DNA of 64,000 nt. It comes from Cyclobacterium salsum. GTDB lineage: Bacteria > Bacteroidota > Bacteroidia > Cytophagales > Cyclobacteriaceae. The notes beneath the pieces were generated by a model. The model was not told where the DNA came from and did not search any database. It worked only from the letters and a program-made list of their open reading frames with translations. A program made the translations under genes and the position numbers. The stretch covers positions 124,001 to 188,000 of the forward strand of contig NZ_WNKG01000005.1 of NCBI RefSeq assembly GCF_010119245.1, given 5' to 3'. Below are positions 54,552 to 64,000 of this stretch, in pieces (the first letter of the stretch is position 1; each line of letters begins with the position of its first letter).

Positions 54552-54581
54552 TTTCTTTTTGTTTCTTTTTGTTTCCTTTTG
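54552..54581 (+). promoter_or_regulatory. Three 10-bp direct repeats, probable DeoR-type operator
   Basis: TTTCTTTTTG, TTTCTTTTTG and TTTCCTTTTG follow one another without gaps, one helical turn each, 29 bases before glpD and 35 bases from the start of the divergent regulator gene. Tandem pyrimidine-rich direct repeats at one-turn spacing are the usual form of DeoR-family operators. A promoter overlapping this block would explain repression of both directions. Confidence 0.65.
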
Positions 54582-54610
54582 ACTTACTTTAGTAAGGTAA
54601 AAGGTAGGTA

Positions 54611-56185
54611 ATGAAAAGAAAAGATAATTTATCCAGGGTAGAAAATGCTGCTAAAACAGCGGATATTTGGGATTTGGTGATAATAGGAGGTGGAGCTTCG
54701 GGCTTGGGAGTGGCATTAGATGCATTGTCCAGGGGGCTAAAAGTTTTATTATTAGAAAAATCTGATTTTGCCAAGGGGACTTCCAGCAGGAGTACTAAGT
54801 TGGTGCATGGAGGAGTCAGGTATTTGGCTCAAGGTGAGTTGGGCTTGGTATTGGAAGCCTTGAAGGAGCGGGGTAGGCTTTTAAAAAATGCTCCTCACCT
54901 AACCGTTAACCAATCGTTTGTAATTCCCTTGTATACGTTTATAGACCGTTGGAAATATTCCATAGGGCTAAAAATTTACGACTGGATGGCAGGAAGCCTG
55001 CGATTGGGAAGGTCCGGTTTTGTATCAAAAGAAGAAACGTTAAAAAAACTTCCCAGGATTCGCAAAAAGGGCTTGAGAGGGGGGATTGTTTACCAGGACG
55101 GACAGTTTGACGATGCCAGACTAGCCTTGATGGTAGCCCGCACCTGCAACGATATGGGAGGGTGCATGTTAAATTATGTCAAAGTCAACGAATTGTGTAA
55201 AGATGATACCGGAAAAATCGAAGGGTTGACCTTCCGGGATGTGATCGAAAAGAAAAATTACCAGGTAAAAGCCCGGACTGTCATCAATGCAACGGGAGTT
55301 TTTGCAGATAAAATACTCCAGCTGGATCAGCCCGGAACGCCAAAAATGATTCAGCCCAGCCAGGGTGTTCATTTGGTTTTGGACGGCTCTTTTTTAGGAT
55401 CATCGAATGCGCTGATGATTCCGGAAACCTCGGACGGAAGGGTTCTTTTTGCGGTACCCTGGCAGGGAAAGCTAGTCGTCGGCACCACGGACACCTTGCG
55501 AAAAAAGCCAAAAATGGAGCCTCAGCCACTATCCTCCGAGATCGCTTTTATTTTGGAAACGGCCGGACAGTATTTGGAAAAGGCCCCCACCCGGGACGAT
55601 GTCCTGTCGGTGTTTGCCGGTTTACGGCCTCTGGCAGCACCTAAGGAAGGCAGTACCAAGACCAAGGAAATTTCCAGAAGTCATAAAGTGATCATTTCCG
55701 ATAGCCAATTGATTACCATTACGGGAGGAAAATGGACTACGTTTCGGAAAATGGGAGAAGATACGGTAGATGCGCACTACAAAGTACATTCATTGAAAGC
55801 TGCAGAAAGCAAGTCCGCCAATAAGCGGTTGCATGGGTATACGGAGACCTTGGAGGAAGGTCATCTCCAGTTATATGGTTCCGAAGCCGCAGAAATCCGA
55901 CAGCTCCAGAACACGAATCCTGGCTGGGCTAAACCCATTCACGAGGATTACCCTTATACGGGTGCGGAAGTTATTTGGGCAGTACGCGAAGAAATGGCCC
56001 AAAAGGTAGAGGATTTTCTTTCAAGAAGGTGTCGGATTTTATTGTTGGATGCTAAGGCGGCATTGCACATGGCACCGAAAGTAGCCGCACTGATGGCTTC
56101 AGAGCTTGGAAAAGATGAGGCCTGGATCATGTCAGAACTCGAAGATTTTTATAAATTAGCCAAGAAATATTTAATTCATAAATAA
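54611..56185 (+). CDS. glpD: Glycerol-3-phosphate dehydrogenase, FAD-dependent
   Basis: It oxidises glycerol 3-phosphate to dihydroxyacetone phosphate at the membrane and feeds electrons to quinone. It is 524 residues. The FAD-binding loop is [20 protein letters not shown] (about 23-42), followed by the GlpD signature [18 protein letters not shown]. The C-terminal domain includes [20 protein letters not shown]. The GTG/ATG choice is clear: ATG at 54611. glpK begins 5 bases later. Confidence 0.95.
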   Translation: MKRKDNLSRVENAAKTADIWDLVIIGGGASGLGVALDALSRGLKVLLLEKSDFAKGTSSRSTKLVHGGVRYLAQGELGLVLEALKERGRLLKNAPHLTVNQSFVIPLYTFIDRWKYSIGLKIYDWMAGSLRLGRSGFVSKEETLKKLPRIRKKGLRGGIVYQDGQFDDARLALMVARTCNDMGGCMLNYVKVNELCKDDTGKIEGLTFRDVIEKKNYQVKARTVINATGVFADKILQLDQPGTPKMIQPSQGVHLVLDGSFLGSSNALMIPETSDGRVLFAVPWQGKLVVGTTDTLRKKPKMEPQPLSSEIAFILETAGQYLEKAPTRDDVLSVFAGLRPLAAPKEGSTKTKEISRSHKVIISDSQLITITGGKWTTFRKMGEDTVDAHYKVHSLKAAESKSANKRLHGYTETLEEGHLQLYGSEAAEIRQLQNTNPGWAKPIHEDYPYTGAEVIWAVREEMAQKVEDFLSRRCRILLLDAKAALHMAPKVAALMASELGKDEAWIMSELEDFYKLAKKYLIHK

Positions 56186-56190
56186 ACCCA

Positions 56191-57693
56191 ATGGAGCAGG
56201 ATAACCAGTATTTGATGGCGATGGATCAGGGAACGACTAGTTCCAGAGCCATCATTTTTAATAGAAAGGGGCAGGTAATGGCCTCTGCGCAAAAGGATTT
56301 CGAACAATTATTTCCCCAATCGGGATGGGTAGAGCATGACCCCAGAGAGATATGGACATCTCAGGCATCGGTAGCGACGGAGGCCATCACGCGGGCAAAT
56401 ATCAGTGCGCATCAAATTGCCGGTATCGGTATTACCAACCAACGAGAAACCACAATTCTATGGGACAGGGAAACCGGAGAGCCCATTTTTAATGCCATTG
56501 TATGGCAAGACAGGCGAACGGCCGCGTATTGCAATTCCCTAAAGGAACAGGGCCATGCCGATTTGGTACGAGATAAAACCGGATTGATCATTGATGCCTA
56601 TTTTTCCGGAACTAAAATCAAGTGGATATTAGACCATGTGGAAGGGGCCCGGGAAAAAGCGAAAAAAGGAGCGATTTGTTTTGGTACGGTGGATAGCTGG
56701 CTGGTTTGGAAAATGACCGGTGGGAAGGAACACATCACGGACATTACCAATGCCAGCAGAACCATGATTTTCAATATCCATAACAAAGCCTGGGATGATG
56801 AGTTATTGGAGCTGTTGGATATCCCAAAAGCCATTTTGCCTGAAGTGAAGTCCAGCAGTGAAGTGTACGGGACCACCTCTGGAGATCTATTGTCGGCAAA
56901 GATTCCTATTGCCGGAATAGCCGGTGACCAGCAGGCCGCTTTATTTGGTCAATTATGCACCGAACCGGGCATGGCCAAAACCACTTATGGGACGGGGTGT
57001 TTTTTGGTAATGAATACCGGGGATAAACCGGTGAAATCCAACAATCAATTGCTGACGACCGTTGCCTGGCAGGTGGGGGATCAGGTGCAATACGCACTGG
57101 AAGGCAGTGTATTTATAGGTGGAGCGGCTATTCAGTGGCTAAGAGATGGTATTTCTGTTTTAAAAGACGCAAAAGATAGCGAAAAAATGGCGAAGAGCCT
57201 TCCCGATAATGGAGGCGTTTACTTCGTGCCCGCGCTTACGGGATTGGGAGCTCCCTACTGGGATCAGGATGCACGAGGTTCCTTTTTTGGAATTACCCGC
57301 GGTACCACCCGTGCGCACATGGTACGGGCTGGATTGGAAGCCATAGCCTACCAGGTGTACGATGTGTTAAAGGCGATGGAAAAAGATGCTGGTGAAGATG
57401 CCAAAGAGATGCGTGTAGATGGCGGAGCTACCGCCAATGATTTTTTAATGCAGTTCCAAGCTGACCTTACCCAATGTACCATCAAAAGACCTGAAATTCT
57501 TGAAACCACAGCCCTGGGAGCCGCTTATCTCGCCGGCTTGGCGGTTGGATATTGGAAGGATATGGACGAAATCAACGCATTGTGGAAGGCCGACGAGTCG
57601 TTTACCCCCCAACAGGATAAGGCTTCCATGGATAAAAACCTGGAATATTGGCACAAGGCAGTAGGAAGAACTCTTAATTGGTTAACGGACTGA
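56191..57693 (+). CDS. glpK: Glycerol kinase
   Basis: It phosphorylates glycerol with ATP to glycerol 3-phosphate, trapping glycerol entering by GlpF. It is 500 residues of the FGGY family: [20 protein letters not shown] at the start, SQAS and [12 protein letters not shown] of the glycerol site, the FGGY signature region [18 protein letters not shown], and [18 protein letters not shown] near the end. It overlaps the longest reading of glpF, but with the start I choose there are 5 bases between them. Confidence 0.97.
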   Translation: MEQDNQYLMAMDQGTTSSRAIIFNRKGQVMASAQKDFEQLFPQSGWVEHDPREIWTSQASVATEAITRANISAHQIAGIGITNQRETTILWDRETGEPIFNAIVWQDRRTAAYCNSLKEQGHADLVRDKTGLIIDAYFSGTKIKWILDHVEGAREKAKKGAICFGTVDSWLVWKMTGGKEHITDITNASRTMIFNIHNKAWDDELLELLDIPKAILPEVKSSSEVYGTTSGDLLSAKIPIAGIAGDQQAALFGQLCTEPGMAKTTYGTGCFLVMNTGDKPVKSNNQLLTTVAWQVGDQVQYALEGSVFIGGAAIQWLRDGISVLKDAKDSEKMAKSLPDNGGVYFVPALTGLGAPYWDQDARGSFFGITRGTTRAHMVRAGLEAIAYQVYDVLKAMEKDAGEDAKEMRVDGGATANDFLMQFQADLTQCTIKRPEILETTALGAAYLAGLAVGYWKDMDEINALWKADESFTPQQDKASMDKNLEYWHKAVGRTLNWLTD

Positions 57694-57698
57694 TAGCG

Positions 57699-58445
57699 AT
57701 GAACGTATTTGCAGCTGAATTTGTCGGAACGTCCCTTCTTCTAGCCATGGGCTCAGGAGTGGTGGCAAACGTAGTGTTAAATAAGACCAAGGGGTTTGAT
57801 TCCGGATGGATTGTCATCACCACCGCCTGGGCCTTGGGGGTGTTTATCGGAGTAGTGGTGGCAGGCCCCTACAGTGGTGCCCATTTAAATCCTGCAGTAA
57901 GCATTGGCCTGGCAATAGCCGGTGATTTCGAGTGGAACCAGGTACCCAAATACGTGCTGGCCCAGGTGCTCGGTGCCATGTTTGGTTCCGGTATTGCCTG
58001 GTTGGTATATAAAGACCATTTTGATGTCACGGAAGATCCAGGGTTGAAATTTGCACCTTTTGGTACGGTACCGGCTATTCGCAATCTGCCCTCCAATCTG
58101 ATATCGGAAATCGTAGGTACTTCTGTGTTAATCATTGTGATCCTTTATTCCACCGGTCCCGTATTGCAGGATGGCAAAGATACTCCTATTGGATTAGGTT
58201 CATTGGGAGCCCTGCCGGTAGCATTTTTGGTGTGGGTCATTGGTCTCTCGCTGGGCGGTACTACCGGCTATGCAATCAACCCTGCCCGGGATCTGGGGCC
58301 CAGGATTATGCATCAATTGTTACCCATTAAAGGTAAAGGAAGCTCGGACTGGGCTTACAGTTGGGTACCGATAGTGGGTCCGATTCTGGGCGCTGCCCTT
58401 GCAGCCGGTATCTACCTGCTTTTGGGAGTGGGTGGAATGGTTTGA
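57699..58445 (+). CDS. glpF: Glycerol uptake facilitator (MIP family)
   Basis: An aquaglyceroporin with six membrane helices, 248 residues from the ATG at 57699 (MNVFAAEFVGTS); the frame can be read from a TTG at 57678 inside glpK, which I consider spurious. Both pore NPA boxes are present: AHLNPAVSIG near residue 66 and AINPARDLGPR near 196. The Asp after the second NPAR is the residue that marks glycerol facilitators over water channels. It is the last gene of glpDKF, convergent with rodA. Confidence 0.93.
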   Translation: MNVFAAEFVGTSLLLAMGSGVVANVVLNKTKGFDSGWIVITTAWALGVFIGVVVAGPYSGAHLNPAVSIGLAIAGDFEWNQVPKYVLAQVLGAMFGSGIAWLVYKDHFDVTEDPGLKFAPFGTVPAIRNLPSNLISEIVGTSVLIIVILYSTGPVLQDGKDTPIGLGSLGALPVAFLVWVIGLSLGGTTGYAINPARDLGPRIMHQLLPIKGKGSSDWAYSWVPIVGPILGAALAAGIYLLLGVGGMV

Positions 58446-58447
58446 AT

Positions 58448-59722
58448 TTAATAACTTCTGCCCAATATTTGAATCCGGTGAGAGTCCAGTTTTATGAATA
58501 TAAAAAGAAGGAGGGTAAAAGACCACAGCGAAGAACCTCCATAGCTAAAAAAGGGTAATGGAATCCCAACCACTGGAAATAAGCCGATGGTCATGGCGAT
58601 GTTGATAGAAAAATGGAAAAATAATAAGCTTAATACACAGTAGCCATAAATCCTGGAAAAGCGAGTTTTCTGTCGTTCGGCCAGGAATACAAGTCTGAGT
58701 AGCAGGGCAACGAACAGGGAAATCATGACCAGGCTTCCTACCCAGCCAAACTCTTCTCCGAGTGTACAGAAAATGAAATCGGTATGTTGTTCGGGTACAA
58801 AATCGAATTTCGTTTGGGTGCCCTCCAGGTAGCCTTTACCTAGCAATCCTCCCGATCCAATGGCGATTTTAGATTGGGTAACATTCCAGCCCACTCCCAG
58901 TGGATCTACATCCGGGTCAAAGAGCACCATGATTCGGTTTTGCTGATGGGGCGGTAATTTTTCCACTACCCGATCCAGACTATAGGCATAGGTTACCATC
59001 AAAACGCCTAGGAAAAAAATACCCAACAGGTTTTTCCAGGACTTTTTACTTGCCAGCACCATTAGCACTACTATCACTGCCAGCCCTCCAAAAAGGTACC
59101 AGTTATTGTTTATCGTTAGGGTAAGAATGGAAAGGCCGATAAGTCCCAGCGAAAAAACATAGTATTTTTGAGGCATTCCCTCGCGGTACAGCATGATAAA
59201 AAACGAGCTATAGACCATCGCGGTACCGGTATCGGGTTGCAGCATGATTAAGGCAACAGGAAGCAAGATGATGCCCATGGCCTTGGCCTGATGACTCCAT
59301 TTCCCCAGATCAAAAGTCGGGTTTTCCATAAGTTTAGCAAGTGCCAATGCCGTCGCAAACTTTGTAAATTCGGCGGGTTGGAGCCGAAAAATCCCCAGTT
59401 CAAACCAGGCTCGCTGACCGTTTATTTCCTTGCCTATGAATGGTGTTAAAAACAAAATGACGATAAAAACCAGGTACAATACCAGGCTTAAGTTCTGAAA
59501 TAACCGGTAATCTGCCACCATTATCAACGTGATCAATACCACCGCCGTCCCTATCCAAATTAATTGTTTTCCTGAATTGATAGAAAAATCGAAAATAGAG
59601 GTATCGTTCTGCCCGTCGTAAACTGCTGCGTAGATATTCAGCCAACCTACCAACACCAGGGCAAAATACAGACCGATGGTTATCCAATCTATTTTGTGAA
59701 AATATGTATCTTTCTGTCTCAA
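58448..59722 (-). CDS. rodA: Rod-shape determining glycan polymerase RodA (SEDS family)
   Basis: A peptidoglycan glycosyltransferase partner of PBP2 in cell elongation. It is 424 residues with about ten membrane spans. SEDS signatures are ELGIFRLQPAEFTKFATALA, LIMLQPDTGTAMVYSSFF and FVPEQHTDFIFCTLGEEFGW, and GIPLPFFSYGGSSL comes near the end. It is the last gene of the mre operon, adjoining the PBP2 gene without a gap, and convergent with glpF 2 bases away. Confidence 0.95.
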   Translation of the reverse strand: MRQKDTYFHKIDWITIGLYFALVLVGWLNIYAAVYDGQNDTSIFDFSINSGKQLIWIGTAVVLITLIMVADYRLFQNLSLVLYLVFIVILFLTPFIGKEINGQRAWFELGIFRLQPAEFTKFATALALAKLMENPTFDLGKWSHQAKAMGIILLPVALIMLQPDTGTAMVYSSFFIMLYREGMPQKYYVFSLGLIGLSILTLTINNNWYLFGGLAVIVVLMVLASKKSWKNLLGIFFLGVLMVTYAYSLDRVVEKLPPHQQNRIMVLFDPDVDPLGVGWNVTQSKIAIGSGGLLGKGYLEGTQTKFDFVPEQHTDFIFCTLGEEFGWVGSLVMISLFVALLLRLVFLAERQKTRFSRIYGYCVLSLLFFHFSINIAMTIGLFPVVGIPLPFFSYGGSSLWSFTLLLFIFIKLDSHRIQILGRSY

Positions 59723-61525
59723 TTAATAAATGAATTCACCCGTTAACACATACTCCTCTAAAAGGGGCCTGTTAATTTCCCGGGTCAGGTATTTCTCTAT
59801 AAGCAAACTGGCGGTACTTGCCGCGGCTCGTCCCCCCCATCCGGCATTTTCCACATATACGGCAATCGCAATTTGGGGATCTTCTTTGGGGGCGAAGGCG
59901 ATGAAGACGGAATGGTCCTCTCCTGCGGGATTTTGGGCAGTACCCGTTTTGCCAGCAATGGCGATGTCCTTCATGATGGCTCGTGCTGCCGTTCCCGACA
60001 AGGCAGCGGCCATGGCATCCTGGACCATGTCAAAATGCACGGAATCGATGCCTGTGTATCTTTTGGTTTTAAATCTATCCGGAATTCTGGAAGGGTCACC
60101 GTTGATCGCTTTGACAAGATGAGGGGTATAGTAATATCCCTTATTGGCAAATATCGCAGCCAGATTTGCCATTTGAAGGGGAGTAACCAGCATCTCGCCC
60201 TGTCCGATGGAAAGCGAATAGATGGTGGAATATTTCCAGCGGTTTTCCCCATATATCCGGTCGTATAGCTGGCTGGAGGGAATGGAGCCGCTTTTTTCCC
60301 CATGCAAATCGATTCCCAGGCGATCCCCAAGTCCAAATTTCAAGACAGACTCCCTCCAATTATCTAATCCTATCTGCGTGTCAGTGTAGGTATTTTGGGA
60401 TACTTCGCGATTGATAATTTGCCGAAAAGCCTGGTGGTAGTAAGGGTTACAAGAGTTGCGGATAGCACCGAAAAGGTTTACCGGACTCGGATGGTTATGG
60501 CAATTCACCAAAGACCTGTTACAGGCAAAGGTGGTGTTGGGGGTAAGTATGCCCTCCTGCAATCCGATCAGGGATTGTACAATTTTGAAAATGGAACCGG
60601 GAGGGTACATGGCCATGATAGGTCTGTTGAACAACGGTTTTTCAGGGTCAAGATTTAGCTTTTGGTAATTTTCTCCGAACTTGGCTCCGGTGAGAATATT
60701 GGGGTCGTAAACCGGAGCAGAAATCATAGTCAGGATTTCTCCCGATTTTGGTTCAATGGCTACTACCGAACCTCGCTTACCGGTCATGAGTTTTTCTCCG
60801 TACACTTGTAATTCCAGGTCCAGCGTGGCCTGGAGGTTTTCCCCGGCTATGGATAGGGTGTCGAGATCCCCATTTTTAAAGGCACCTTTATCGATCCCTC
60901 TGACATTCACCAATTTGTATTTGGCCCCCTTTTTTCCCCGAAGGTCTGGCTCGTAATAAGATTCAATACCACTTAACCCTACGTAGTCCCCCTGGGTGTA
61001 ATACCCGGAACTATCACGCCCAAGCTGAGGAGCATTGATTTCTCCGATGTAACCCAGGGCATTGGATGCGGCAGATTCTGGATAGGCCCGCACAGATCGT
61101 GTCATGACAAACAGCCCTTTATAATCAATGAGAAAATCTTGAACCCGGGCAAATTCTTCATTTGAAATTTGCTTGATCAAAGGGGAGGGTTTTACCCAGG
61201 AATAATTTTTAGCGGCGTTAAAATTGGTTACCAATGACTGCTTTTCTATGCCGAAAAGCTCGCAAAAACGGGCGGTATCCTGCAGGTGAAATTCCCTGGG
61301 AATGACCATCAGATCAAAAACCGGGTCATTAAAAACCAAAAGGGAATTGTTTCGATCATAGACCAAACCCCGATACGGATGATCCACAACGCGTTGAATG
61401 GCATTTCGTTCGGCCTTTCGCAGGTAACTGTCATCGGTGACCTGAATCAAAAATAATTTCCCCAAAAGTACGAACGCTATCAACCCAATAGTGACCGCAA
61501 CTACCAACGACCTGCCTGTATACAT
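59723..61525 (-). CDS. mrdA: Penicillin-binding protein 2 (elongation transpeptidase)
   Basis: A class B PBP that crosslinks new wall in rod elongation. It is 600 residues: an N-terminal membrane anchor (VVAVTIGLIAFVLLGKLFLI), a pedestal domain, then the transpeptidase with SxxK as YPPGSIFKIVQSLI, SxG/N-type SIGQGEMLVTPLQMANLAAI, and KTGTAQNPAGEDHSV. It lies between mreD and rodA and abuts both. Confidence 0.95.
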   Translation of the reverse strand: MYTGRSLVVAVTIGLIAFVLLGKLFLIQVTDDSYLRKAERNAIQRVVDHPYRGLVYDRNNSLLVFNDPVFDLMVIPREFHLQDTARFCELFGIEKQSLVTNFNAAKNYSWVKPSPLIKQISNEEFARVQDFLIDYKGLFVMTRSVRAYPESAASNALGYIGEINAPQLGRDSSGYYTQGDYVGLSGIESYYEPDLRGKKGAKYKLVNVRGIDKGAFKNGDLDTLSIAGENLQATLDLELQVYGEKLMTGKRGSVVAIEPKSGEILTMISAPVYDPNILTGAKFGENYQKLNLDPEKPLFNRPIMAMYPPGSIFKIVQSLIGLQEGILTPNTTFACNRSLVNCHNHPSPVNLFGAIRNSCNPYYHQAFRQIINREVSQNTYTDTQIGLDNWRESVLKFGLGDRLGIDLHGEKSGSIPSSQLYDRIYGENRWKYSTIYSLSIGQGEMLVTPLQMANLAAIFANKGYYYTPHLVKAINGDPSRIPDRFKTKRYTGIDSVHFDMVQDAMAAALSGTAARAIMKDIAIAGKTGTAQNPAGEDHSVFIAFAPKEDPQIAIAVYVENAGWGGRAAASTASLLIEKYLTREINRPLLEEYVLTGEFIY

Positions 61526-62047
61526 TTAAATTACCCTTTCTTTTTTATAAAATAATGACTGCACGATGGCACCGACAATAAACGTAAATGCCGTGCTACT
61601 TAGTACTCTTATAACGACTGGCAAGTACAGTTCTGTTCCTAAACTGTCGATATAAAAAAATAATAGATGATGTAAGAGTAAAAGCGGCAGGCTGTAAAAG
61701 ATAAACCACCCCATACCCATGTTCAAAAAGGTAGGAGGGACGTTGTCATCGTATCCACCTGTCGGAGTATTTACCTTTATCCATGGATTCCGAATAAATC
61801 CTAAAAAAACAGCACTGGCAGCATGCATTCCAAGGCTATCGTAGAATAAGTCGATCAATATCCCCATACAAAAGCCAATAAGCATCAACGGAATCGTAGG
61901 CATTTCGTGTGGAAGGCTTAAAATGAAAAAGGCGTAGAGGAAACAAAAGGCGTATCCAAACAATACCAAATCCTTCAAGATAAAAATCTGAACCAGAAAA
62001 TATAAAATAAAACTAAGGCTATATTTGAAAATCTTACCTGTGCTCAT
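61526..62047 (-). CDS. mreD: Rod-shape determining membrane protein MreD
   Basis: A 173-residue membrane protein with about five spans, as in MreD proteins (ILYFLVQIFILKDLVLFG; IPLMLIGFCMGILIDLFYDS; FVGAIVQSLFYKKERVI at the end). The sequence is poorly conserved, so identity rests on size, topology and place between mreC and mrdA. It overlaps mreC by 4 bases (ATGA). Confidence 0.88.
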   Translation of the reverse strand: MSTGKIFKYSLSFILYFLVQIFILKDLVLFGYAFCFLYAFFILSLPHEMPTIPLMLIGFCMGILIDLFYDSLGMHAASAVFLGFIRNPWIKVNTPTGGYDDNVPPTFLNMGMGWFIFYSLPLLLLHHLLFFYIDSLGTELYLPVVIRVLSSTAFTFIVGAIVQSLFYKKERVI

Positions 62048-62877
62048 GGTTGCGGGTTCATACGTTCGGTTTCCAAACTATCCAACTCCTCCCGAAGGTC
62101 GTTTTCTACCAGGTAAACAAAATTCAAGGTACTGAAATCGGCACTCAGGCTAATGGTAATGTCCAGGTAGTTGGTTTCGCTTCCCGGATTGGCTTCTTTG
62201 ATCGTCCCGATGGAAATTCCCTCAGGAAAAACAGCATTGTACCCCGAGGTGACGATCTCCTGGCCGGGAACTACTTCTACATGGCGTGGCACATACAGTA
62301 GTTTGGCTTCGTCCGATTTTCTTCCATCCCATTTGGTTGACCCGATGACATCTGTGTCTTTAATTTTAGAGGAAATCAAGAGGTCGGTATGCAATAACGA
62401 TATTACCGAGGAAAAATGACTGCTGGTGCCTTTCACCCTGCCGATCACTCCTTGCCCATTAAAAACCCCCATTCCTTCTTTGATCCCATGGAGAGAACCC
62501 TTATTTAAAGTCAGGTAGTTTTGACTTTGATGAATGGAATTATTGATCACCCTTGCCGACCAGAATTCAAACGAATTGGCCAGGGTACTATCCAATGTTA
62601 ATTCCGTGGAGTCCTTAACCGGGGTTAATTCATCCAGGCGATTGAGTAGAGAAGCATTTTTTTCGGCGAGCGATCGATTTACAGAATACAAGGAAAAATA
62701 GGACATAAAGTTGGTTTTAACCGACAGTATACTTCCGGTCAGCTTATTGCTGCTGTTAAAAAAAACCGCTCCCTGAGGTGAATTATGGGTAAAAACGATC
62801 CCTACTGCCAACAACTCCAGGACAAGAAAAAGAATGAGTGCCCTTAGTCTGTATAAAAATAAAAATATTTGCTGCAT
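62044..62877 (-). CDS. mreC: Rod-shape determining protein MreC
   Basis: A 277-residue bitopic protein linking MreB to the periplasmic wall enzymes. It has an N-terminal membrane span (LRALILFLVLELLAVGIVFT), a coiled-coil stretch at about 60-100 and the MreC beta-barrel domain (SLHGIKEGMGVFNGQGVIGR, then GQEIVTSGYNAVFPEGISIG). It overlaps mreD by 4 bases and lies 7 bases after mreB. Confidence 0.92.
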   Translation of the reverse strand: MQQIFLFLYRLRALILFLVLELLAVGIVFTHNSPQGAVFFNSSNKLTGSILSVKTNFMSYFSLYSVNRSLAEKNASLLNRLDELTPVKDSTELTLDSTLANSFEFWSARVINNSIHQSQNYLTLNKGSLHGIKEGMGVFNGQGVIGRVKGTSSHFSSVISLLHTDLLISSKIKDTDVIGSTKWDGRKSDEAKLLYVPRHVEVVPGQEIVTSGYNAVFPEGISIGTIKEANPGSETNYLDITISLSADFSTLNFVYLVENDLREELDSLETERMNPQP

Positions 62878-62884
62878 TCTATTT

Positions 62885-63913
62885 TTACGTCATGAGTACT
62901 GTTCTGAAATTATTGATGTTTTTTAATGCATTTCCGGTGCCTCTAACCACCGCTCTGAGCGGGTCTTCGGCTATGTGAATCGGCAATTTCGTCTTTTGAT
63001 GCAACCTTCGGTCCAGACCTTTGAGTAGCGCGCCACCGCCGGTAAGATGAATACCATTATCGTAAATGTCAGCGGATAGTTCGGGTGGGGCTATCTCCAA
63101 GGCCTTAAGCACCGCTTCCTCAATTTTGGATACCGATTTATCCAAAGCAAAGGCTATTTCAGAATAAGAAACCTTGATTACTTTTGGAATGCCGGTCATC
63201 AAGTCCCTGCCCCGAATTTCATAATCTTCCGGCGCATCGTCTAGCTCCGTCAGTGCCGAACCGATGGCAATTTTCACCTTCTCCGCAGACCTTTCCCCGA
63301 TCAATAAGTTATGCTGCCGTCGCATGTAATCCAAGATGTCTTTGGTAAAGGTGTCACCCGCCACCCGAATCGATTGATCAGCAACAATCCCTGACAATGC
63401 TATTAAGGCAATTTCGGTAGTTCCCCCTCCAATATCGACGATCATGGATCCCATGGGCTTTTCTATATCTATTCCAATACCTATAGCTGCAGCGATCGGT
63501 TCGTAAATCATGTATACTTCTTTGCCCCCGGCATGCTCGGCAGAATCCCTGACCGCTCTTTTCTCTACCTCTGTAATTCCGGAAGGGATGCAGATGACCA
63601 TTCGGTGCGATTGGGGAAACATCCCCTTGTTATGCCCGGGAATCATCTTAATCAGTCCCCGGATCATTTGCTCGGCGGCATAAAAGTCGGCAATTACACC
63701 GTCTTTTAGTGGGCGAATGGTTTTGATGTTTTCATGCGTTTTTTCATGCATGTTCATGGCCTCTCTGCCCACTGCCAAGACCTTATTGTTGGTTTTGTCT
63801 ATGGCGATAATGGACGGTTCGTCCACCACAATTTTTTCTTTATGAATAATAAGCGTATTGGCTGTCCCCAAATCAATGGCAATGTCACTGGAAAAAAAGT
63901 CAAATAATCCCAT
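62885..63913 (-). CDS. mreB: Rod-shape determining actin-like protein MreB
   Basis: A bacterial actin that organises the elongation machinery along the cell wall. It is 342 residues. The phosphate-1 loop is IDLGTANTLI (13-22), phosphate-2 is IVDIGGGTTEIALI, and the adenosine region is LTGGGALLKGLD. It is the first gene of the five-gene minus-strand unit mreB-mreC-mreD-mrdA-rodA, so the organism should be a rod. Confidence 0.97.
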   Translation of the reverse strand: MGLFDFFSSDIAIDLGTANTLIIHKEKIVVDEPSIIAIDKTNNKVLAVGREAMNMHEKTHENIKTIRPLKDGVIADFYAAEQMIRGLIKMIPGHNKGMFPQSHRMVICIPSGITEVEKRAVRDSAEHAGGKEVYMIYEPIAAAIGIGIDIEKPMGSMIVDIGGGTTEIALIALSGIVADQSIRVAGDTFTKDILDYMRRQHNLLIGERSAEKVKIAIGSALTELDDAPEDYEIRGRDLMTGIPKVIKVSYSEIAFALDKSVSKIEEAVLKALEIAPPELSADIYDNGIHLTGGGALLKGLDRRLHQKTKLPIHIAEDPLRAVVRGTGNALKNINNFRTVLMT

Positions 63914-63949
63914 CTTGGTCTTTTCTAAATTAAATGATTATTGTTCCTT

Positions 63950-63957
63950 TAAAGGTA
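63950..63957 (-). promoter_or_regulatory. Candidate -7 box of the mre operon
   Basis: On the minus strand TACCTTTA, 36 bases before the mreB start, differs from TAnnTTTG only in the last base. The -33 region is weak, so this is a tentative call. Confidence 0.3.
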
Positions 63958-64000
63958 GCATATTTCAGCCCTTTAAAAGAACGGGTGCCTGCAAAAATAG

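Noticed and set aside
57678-57698. A TTG start for glpF inside glpK
   Set aside because: The ATG at 57699 begins directly at the first membrane helix, as in other GlpF proteins.

Overview
The window reads as chromosome of a member of the Bacteroidota, most likely order Cytophagales and close to the Cyclobacteriaceae. The signs are a SusC/SusD pair, an ECF sigma/FecR pair, a type IX secretion C-terminal domain, a DUF4835 gene beside coaBC, the short Bacteroidota-type omega subunit, and promoter-like TAnnTTTG boxes. The genus is not settled by what I can see.

Layout. 0-1.7 kb: pdhA and a convergent fatty acid hydroxylase. 1.9-6.6 kb: a repeat protein, an ECF sigma factor, a FecR anti-sigma factor, and an STN-domain protein that carries the same short repeats as the first gene in place of a TonB-dependent barrel. 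6.6-16.4 kb: an accessory, partly decayed stretch with two remnants of type I restriction hsdM tails, a RAYT transposase between two related palindromes, a SusC/SusD uptake pair, a lone lipoprotein cytochrome c, a frameshifted fic gene, a GIY-YIG gene, an initiator tRNA gene, and two tandem tRNA pseudo-copies in which GC-rich palindromes replace arm sequence. 16.5-25.9 kb: housekeeping genes (era, der, rsmG, an ECF sigma, a glycosyltransferase, tgt, an lptF/G-type permease, a DMT exporter, ispE).

26.2-37.6 kb is one branched-chain amino acid operon, ilvD-ilvB-ilvN-ilvC-leuA-leuC-leuD-cimA-leuB. A 15-codon leader peptide with 12 Val/Leu/Ile codons and a terminator with a competing antiterminator precede it, which is a textbook attenuator layout. 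The LeuA-like gene before leuB matches citramalate synthase, so the operon may make isoleucine from pyruvate as well as valine and leucine.

37.7-46.3 kb, mostly minus strand: fabI, recN, a DUF4835 gene, coaBC, rpoZ, bamD, a T9SS-sorted protein and an OstA/LptA-like protein. 46.4-53.7 kb, plus strand: tilS, a cyclic-nucleotide-binding protein, mdh, a large unknown membrane-anchored protein and an MscS channel. 53.8-58.4 kb: a DeoR-type repressor divergent from glpD-glpK-glpF, with three 10-bp direct repeats between them. 58.4-63.9 kb, minus strand: the cell-elongation operon mreB-mreC-mreD-PBP2-rodA.

The best candidates for new biology are the sigma/FecR/STN-repeat locus, the ilv-leu attenuator, and the palindrome-for-arm substitutions in the tRNA copies.
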